Shown here: piece after piece, positions 60,303 through 64,000 of the stretch
How the letters are laid out: each line of letters starts with the position of its first letter
How positions within the stretch are numbered: the stretch's first letter is position 1
NCBI RefSeq assembly: GCF_900078665.2
Contig: NZ_LT546207.1
Coordinates: 3,655,171-3,719,170, forward strand
Reading direction: 5' to 3'
Length of the DNA: 64,000 nucleotides
DNA from: Mycolicibacterium houstonense
Lineage (GTDB): Bacteria > Actinomycetota > Actinomycetes > Mycobacteriales > Mycobacteriaceae
Notes under the pieces: model-generated
The model's input: only the letters and a program-made list of their open reading frames with translations
Told to the model about the DNA's origin: nothing
The model's database searches: none
Translations under genes and position numbers: made by a program

Positions 60303-61913
60303 TCACCGCTCGGCCCGGCGGGACTCGAACGGCTCGACCGCATGCTCGGCGGCCCGGCGTCCCGAAAACACGCAGTCGGCGATCGACAACCCGCTGACAT
60401 ACGAATTGGCGCAAATTCCGATCGCCGTGCGCCCCGCTGCGTAAAGGCCGGGAATCGGCTCTCCCCCAGGAGTTGTCACCGATCCGGTGAGTTCGTCCAC
60501 GACGAGGCCACCGAGGGTGAACATCGGGCACGGGTTGATCAGGCTGCGTTTGATCGAGATCGAGATCAGCGAGAAAGGGCCCTGTTCGACGGGGCGCACG
60601 AACTCGGCGGGCTTGCCCATCGGGTCTGGCAACCCGGCCGCGGCCGCGGCGTTGTGGGCCTCGACGGTCGCCCGCAGTCCCGCCGGATCGACACCGGCCT
60701 TGGCCGCCACGTCCTCGAGCGTGTCGCCGACGACCCGGTCCGTGCGCAGCATGGCTTCCATCTGCAGACGCTGAAACCAGATGGCCTGCTTGGGAAGTTG
60801 GGCTCGCGCCTCTGTGAGCAATCGGTGGTCGGCCAGGATCCAGCCCCGGCCCCCGTGGTCCTGAATCATCGCGTGGCCGACAGCCGCGCCGTAACGGGTC
60901 TCGTCGATGAATCGTTGTCCGTGCTGGTTGACGACCAGTGCGCCAAGGAACGCGCTCGGTGGAGTGATGAACCGCCATGCCGAGACGTTGTCGATGCGAT
61001 CGACGGCGGCACCGACATCGGCAGCCAAAGTGATTCCGCTGCCGTCATCTGCGCTGGTGCCCAGTTGTAGTCCCTCGCGGTAACCGGGCGCGTGCTCGGC
61101 GATCCACTCGCGATTGGCGATATACCCGCCCGCGCTGAGGATGACCGCTTTGCGTACATGAATGTCGATGGTTCGGGCGTATCGACGCTCCAGACCGTTC
61201 AGCAGCTTTTCCATGGCAGCCCGTAGTGGCGGGTAGTAGATGCCCGGCTTCACCGCGAGGTCGGCGTACGCACGATAGCGGCGCCGCACCCAGGCCGGCG
61301 CATCGGTGAGGGTGCTGGCCCGCACGCCGATCACCCGGCCGTCGGGGTCGGTCAACAGCGCGACGGCGCGGGTATGGAATTGCGTGCGAACGCCGAGCCG
61401 GGCGGCCGATGCCGCAAGGGGCTGATAGATCTTCTTGCCGGATGCTCCCGGCCCTTTGGCCCGGTGGCCGCGCTGCGTCGGCGGGGTGATGGCACGGAAG
61501 CGCCCGGAGTTCTCACTGCCCGAGTAGTACAGGTAGTACTTGTTGTTCGGGTACGACGTCTTGTACGGACACACTGAGGCTTCGAACGGCACGCCGTGTT
61601 CGGTGAGCCAGTCGATCATCGCCGGGCTGGTGTCGACGAAACGGCGCAGCGTTTCCGGACGCACGGCATCGCCGATCTCGGCGTGCAGGTAGGCGTACAT
61701 CCCATCGGCGGTGTCCTCTACCCCGGCCTGACGCTGTACCCAGGTGCCGCCGCCGGCATAGATGATCCCGCCGGACACCTGGGTGGCGCCGCCACCGTTG
61801 AAGCGGTCGATGGCCAGCACGTCTGCGCCTTTCGACCGTGCTTCCAGGGCAGCGGAGACGCCGGCGGCTCCGTATCCGACCACGAGGATGTCGACTGTGC
61901 GCGCGTCTGGCAT
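60303..61913 (-). CDS. FAD-dependent dehydrogenase of the 3-ketosteroid dehydrogenase type
   Basis: A 536-residue flavoprotein of the FAD-binding_2 (KstD/fumarate reductase) family. The FAD motif is LVVGYGAAGVSAALEARSKG at the N-terminus and IPGLYAAGRTAIGICANSYVSGLS near the C-terminus. This latter pattern (SGLSIxD) fits the delta4-5alpha-dehydrogenase-like group rather than the classic KstD. Such enzymes introduce a double bond in a 3-ketosteroid. It is divergent from a TetR gene with a perfect palindrome between them. Confidence 0.85.
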   Translation of the reverse strand: MPDARTVDILVVGYGAAGVSAALEARSKGADVLAIDRFNGGGATQVSGGIIYAGGGTWVQRQAGVEDTADGMYAYLHAEIGDAVRPETLRRFVDTSPAMIDWLTEHGVPFEASVCPYKTSYPNNKYYLYYSGSENSGRFRAITPPTQRGHRAKGPGASGKKIYQPLAASAARLGVRTQFHTRAVALLTDPDGRVIGVRASTLTDAPAWVRRRYRAYADLAVKPGIYYPPLRAAMEKLLNGLERRYARTIDIHVRKAVILSAGGYIANREWIAEHAPGYREGLQLGTSADDGSGITLAADVGAAVDRIDNVSAWRFITPPSAFLGALVVNQHGQRFIDETRYGAAVGHAMIQDHGGRGWILADHRLLTEARAQLPKQAIWFQRLQMEAMLRTDRVVGDTLEDVAAKAGVDPAGLRATVEAHNAAAAAGLPDPMGKPAEFVRPVEQGPFSLISISIKRSLINPCPMFTLGGLVVDELTGSVTTPGGEPIPGLYAAGRTAIGICANSYVSGLSIADCVFSGRRAAEHAVEPFESRRAER

Positions 61914-61950
61914 GACTCTCCCTGAATGTGATCGACACCGAGCTTGAACT

Positions 61951-61979
61951 CATAGTTTGTACTCAAAGTACAAACTATG
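61951..61979 (+). promoter_or_regulatory. Perfect 29-bp TetR operator
   Basis: CATAGTTTGTACT (61951-61963), a CAA spacer, then AGTACAAACTATG (61967-61979) form a perfect 13-bp inverted repeat. It sits between the FAD dehydrogenase and TetR genes and is the probable binding site of that TetR protein, controlling both. Confidence 0.85.
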
Positions 61980-62004
61980 CGCAATCCGCTCGTAGACTGC
62001 GCTC

Positions 62005-62598
62005 GTGGCTGGACAGACCGGGCGGACAGTGCCCCCTGCGGTGGCCGAGAAGCTGTATGCCGCGACCGATCTCATCGCCGCCCGCGGGCTGGAGAAGACC
62101 AAGATCGAGGACATCGCGACGGCGTCCGGCGTCCCGAAGGCAACGCTGTACTACTACTTCAAGGGCAAGGACGACATCCTCGCCTTCCTCTTCCGGGATT
62201 CCCTCGATGCGCTGGCCCGCGACGTTGCCGCGGCGGCCGATGCCACCGGACCGGGCAGAGATCGCTTGGCGGCCGTGATCCAGGTCCAGGTCGCGCACAC
62301 CATGAGCCGCCCCGGAACCGCCCAGGCGCTGGTCGGGGACCTCGGCCGCGCGATCCGACTACCCGAACTCGCGTCGGCCGTTCAAGAGGCGTTCTACGAA
62401 CCCATCGCCCGGGTGCTCCGGACCGGGGCTGACGATGGCTCGCTACGGAGCCTTGCCGATGCCGAAACCACCGCGATCAGCATCTTCGGCGCGATCATGA
62501 TGACCGCCATGCTGCACAACGTCATCGATTCCGGGAAATCACCGGACGAAGTCGCCGATGACGTCATGCATCTCGTCCTCAATGGGCTCGCGCCTTGA
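62005..62598 (+). CDS. TetR-family transcriptional regulator
   Basis: A 197-residue repressor. The HTH is KIEDIATASGVPKATLYYYFKGKDDILAFL. A -10 element TAGACT (61993-61998) places the transcript start at its GTG, so it is probably leaderless. It is divergent from the FAD dehydrogenase gene; a steroid-like ligand is an inference from that neighbour. Confidence 0.93.
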   Translation: MAGQTGRTVPPAVAEKLYAATDLIAARGLEKTKIEDIATASGVPKATLYYYFKGKDDILAFLFRDSLDALARDVAAAADATGPGRDRLAAVIQVQVAHTMSRPGTAQALVGDLGRAIRLPELASAVQEAFYEPIARVLRTGADDGSLRSLADAETTAISIFGAIMMTAMLHNVIDSGKSPDEVADDVMHLVLNGLAP

Positions 62599-62615
62599 GC
62601 CTGAACCCGTCCGAC

Positions 62616-63317
62616 ATGATGGACACCATGACAGCCACCATGGGAACCGCCACAGCGGACCGGCCTGCGGGAAGGTCGGCCGCCTTCGCGATGATGCTCG
62701 GCCTGCTGGCGGCGCTGGTGGTGTGGGGCCCCGGCATCGGGCGGGCTTACGCGGCCGACGCGTCGCCCGCGGGCGACGTGCTTTCCATCGGCGACCCCGG
62801 GGCACCGGGACAGATCGACCTCTATCTGGATCCGCTGTGCCCGTACAGCGGAAAGATGGTCCGGGAGCAGGGCGCCGAGATCGGCCGGCGCATCGAGGCC
62901 GGCCAGCTGCACGTCAATCTGCGGCTCGTCAATTTTCTCGAAAAGTACTCGGCCAGTGGCACGTACGACACCCGGGCGATCTACGCCGCCTTCGTCGTGG
63001 CCGACCACTCGCGATCGAGTGACGTCACCTGGCGATTCATCGAGCAGATCTTCTCCGCCGATCAGCAGCCGCACGAAGAAGGCCCTACCGATCTGAGCAA
63101 CGATCAGCTCGCCGGTCTGGCTGATCGCGCCGGGGCGCCACCGTCGGCCCAGGACATGATCAAGCTGGGGCTTCCGGTCCCGTACGACGCGCGCATCATC
63201 GCGGCCAACAACCTCCCCCTGCTGCGCGGTTTCCCCGAGCCCGGCGTGCCGCTGGTGGTCATCGACGGCAACCCCGTCGACGGGAACTCGGACTGGCTCG
63301 GCCGGCTGCCCGGCTGA
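62616..63317 (+). CDS. DsbA-like thioredoxin-fold protein, exported
   Basis: A 233-residue protein with an N-terminal hydrophobic signal/anchor (MMLGLLAALVVWGPGIGRAYA) and a DsbA/thioredoxin_4 domain. The active-site motif is DPLCPYSGK, in which CxxC is replaced by CPYS, so it cannot form a normal disulfide in the motif. The chosen ATG has an unclear start; a TTG at 62595 overlaps the TetR stop as TTGA. It may act as isomerase, chaperone or mono-Cys reductase. Confidence 0.75.
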   Translation: MMDTMTATMGTATADRPAGRSAAFAMMLGLLAALVVWGPGIGRAYAADASPAGDVLSIGDPGAPGQIDLYLDPLCPYSGKMVREQGAEIGRRIEAGQLHVNLRLVNFLEKYSASGTYDTRAIYAAFVVADHSRSSDVTWRFIEQIFSADQQPHEEGPTDLSNDQLAGLADRAGAPPSAQDMIKLGLPVPYDARIIAANNLPLLRGFPEPGVPLVVIDGNPVDGNSDWLGRLPG

Positions 63318-63333
63318 GCAGGAGGCGCTCACC

Positions 63334-63660
63334 GTGCTCGACGACAACGACGTGCGCCGCATCGCGCTGTCTCTTCCTGAAACCAGGGAGAAGGAGCGCT
63401 GGCACCACCCCACCTTCGACGTGGCGGGCAAGATGTTCGTCACCATCCCGGACGACCAGACGTCCTTCGCGGTGCGCTGCCCCAGGCTCGACCGCCAGGA
63501 GCTGATCGCCGCGGAGCCGGACAAGTTCTGGGTACCGCAGCACGAGGCCGCATCGGCGTGGGTCCGCGTCCGGCTGGCCGCGCTCGAAGATGAGCAGGAG
63601 CTGCGCGACATCCTGGTCGATTCCTGGCAACAAGCCGCCCCCAGCAGGCTGACCGAGTGA
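63334..63660 (+). CDS. MmcQ/YjbR family DNA-binding-like protein
   Basis: A 108-residue protein of the MmcQ/YjbR family: RRIALSLPETREKERWHHPTFDVAGKMFVTI is typical and RLDRQELIAAEPDKFW follows. GTG start with CAGGAGG upstream. It follows the DsbA-like gene by 16 bp, so it is likely in the same operon. The family fold binds DNA; a function here is unknown. Confidence 0.87.
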   Translation: MLDDNDVRRIALSLPETREKERWHHPTFDVAGKMFVTIPDDQTSFAVRCPRLDRQELIAAEPDKFWVPQHEAASAWVRVRLAALEDEQELRDILVDSWQQAAPSRLTE

Positions 63661-63816
63661 CGACGTTCCCCTGGGCTCCGGCGAGAAATCTGCTGTGACC
63701 TGGGCCACTACCGGCCTCAGGACACAACCACGACGCATTGCGCGTTCTGGCGGTCGTTAACATCGAAGCGCAACTCATCCGAGGGGCCAGCCCGCACGAC
63801 CCACAGGACGCTTGAT
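63661..63816 (+). promoter_or_regulatory. Promoter region upstream of gap
   Basis: About 156 bp between the MmcQ/YjbR stop and the gap start. It contains ACAGGAC before the TTG start. No clear -35/-10 pair was found. Confidence 0.35.
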
Positions 63817-64000
63817 TTGAACTCGCCAGAACTCGCCCATTGGAATGCTCAGGAAGCACTCGCGGAGGCGATGATCCCGATCATCGGCACCTTGCACCGG
63901 GCCAAGGGCGTGACAGTCCTGCTGCACAGCCGGTCGCTGGTGAACAAGTCCGTGATCAGCATCCTGCGGACCCACCGCTTCGCCCGCCAGGTCGGCGGCG
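63817..64000 (+). CDS. Glyceraldehyde-3-phosphate dehydrogenase (long mycobacterial form), 5' end
   Basis: The visible 61 residues, NSPELAHWNAQEALAEAMIP and VTVLLHSRSLVNKSVISILR, match the N-terminal extension of the about 480-residue GAPDH found in mycobacteria. A TTG start at 63817 is the best fit. The NAD domain lies beyond the window. Confidence 0.7.
   Translation, partial: MNSPELAHWNAQEALAEAMIPIIGTLHRAKGVTVLLHSRSLVNKSVISILRTHRFARQVGG

Noticed and set aside
59263-60978. Full 571-codon frame for the cellulase
   Set aside because: The first 246 codons are opposite the FAD gene's end and Arg/Gly-rich; the signal peptide starts at the ATG at 60240.

Overview
The window is high-GC actinobacterial DNA and most resembles a fast-growing mycobacterium (Mycolicibacterium type). 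The evidence is an MmpS/MmpL pair, two SigH-like ECF sigma factors, a mycobacterial-type Crp, the short (about 115 kDa) class of NAD-glutamate dehydrogenase, DUF5313, DUF5994 and DUF6194 proteins, many TetR regulators, a GH6 cellulase, and the start of a mycobacterial-type long glyceraldehyde-3-phosphate dehydrogenase. I see no rRNA, tRNA, CRISPR array, insertion sequence or phage. Family names rest on motifs and remembered family features, not on database searches.

Layout. 0-4.3 kb: the end of an Ada-type metal-binding gene, mmpS-mmpL (minus strand) and a divergent SigH-like sigma factor. 4.3-11.9 kb: a tightly overlapping minus-strand catabolic operon (APC permease, HpaB-like flavin monooxygenase, RidA, DUF1028, M20 amidohydrolase, aspartase) with a divergent LysR regulator. 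11.9-24.2 kb: a second SigH-like sigma factor, purine permease, DUF808 protein, cold-shock protein with a strong terminator, a broken DUF5994 gene, TetR plus an NAD(P)-binding reductase, glutamate dehydrogenase, OsmC, and an MpaB-like protein with its TetR. 24.2-36 kb: regulators and small transport units (TetR-ArgP, DesK-type two-component system, APH/AAA kinase-like protein, Crp, MarR, GntR-MFS, serine hydrolase), ending in a patch of gene remnants at 35.1-35.75 kb.

36.2-49.6 kb is a self-contained island that looks like amine catabolism. Three transcription units carry a Baeyer-Villiger-type monooxygenase, an alpha/beta hydrolase, a flavin amine oxidase and a PucR regulator (unit 1); a membrane protein, an acyl-CoA ligase and a frameshifted APC permease (unit 2); and a PhyH dioxygenase, a zinc alcohol dehydrogenase and a class III aminotransferase (unit 3). 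Each unit has one copy of the palindrome GTGCA-N3-TGCAC about 100-112 bp upstream of its first start codon. This points to one regulon, probably under the PucR protein encoded inside it.

49.7-64 kb returns to housekeeping-like and small accessory genes: DUF2834, TetR plus acyl-CoA dehydrogenase, YdeI-like, SDR, a MerR protein with two HTH domains, DUF6194, VOC, a lipoprotein with Cys-containing NPNGDG repeats, PhzF, a ThiD/PdxK-like kinase, an F420-type LLM oxidoreductase, a Tat-exported protein, GH6 cellulase, an FAD steroid-dehydrogenase-like enzyme with a divergent TetR across a perfect 29-bp operator, a DsbA-like protein, MmcQ/YjbR and the 5' end of gap.
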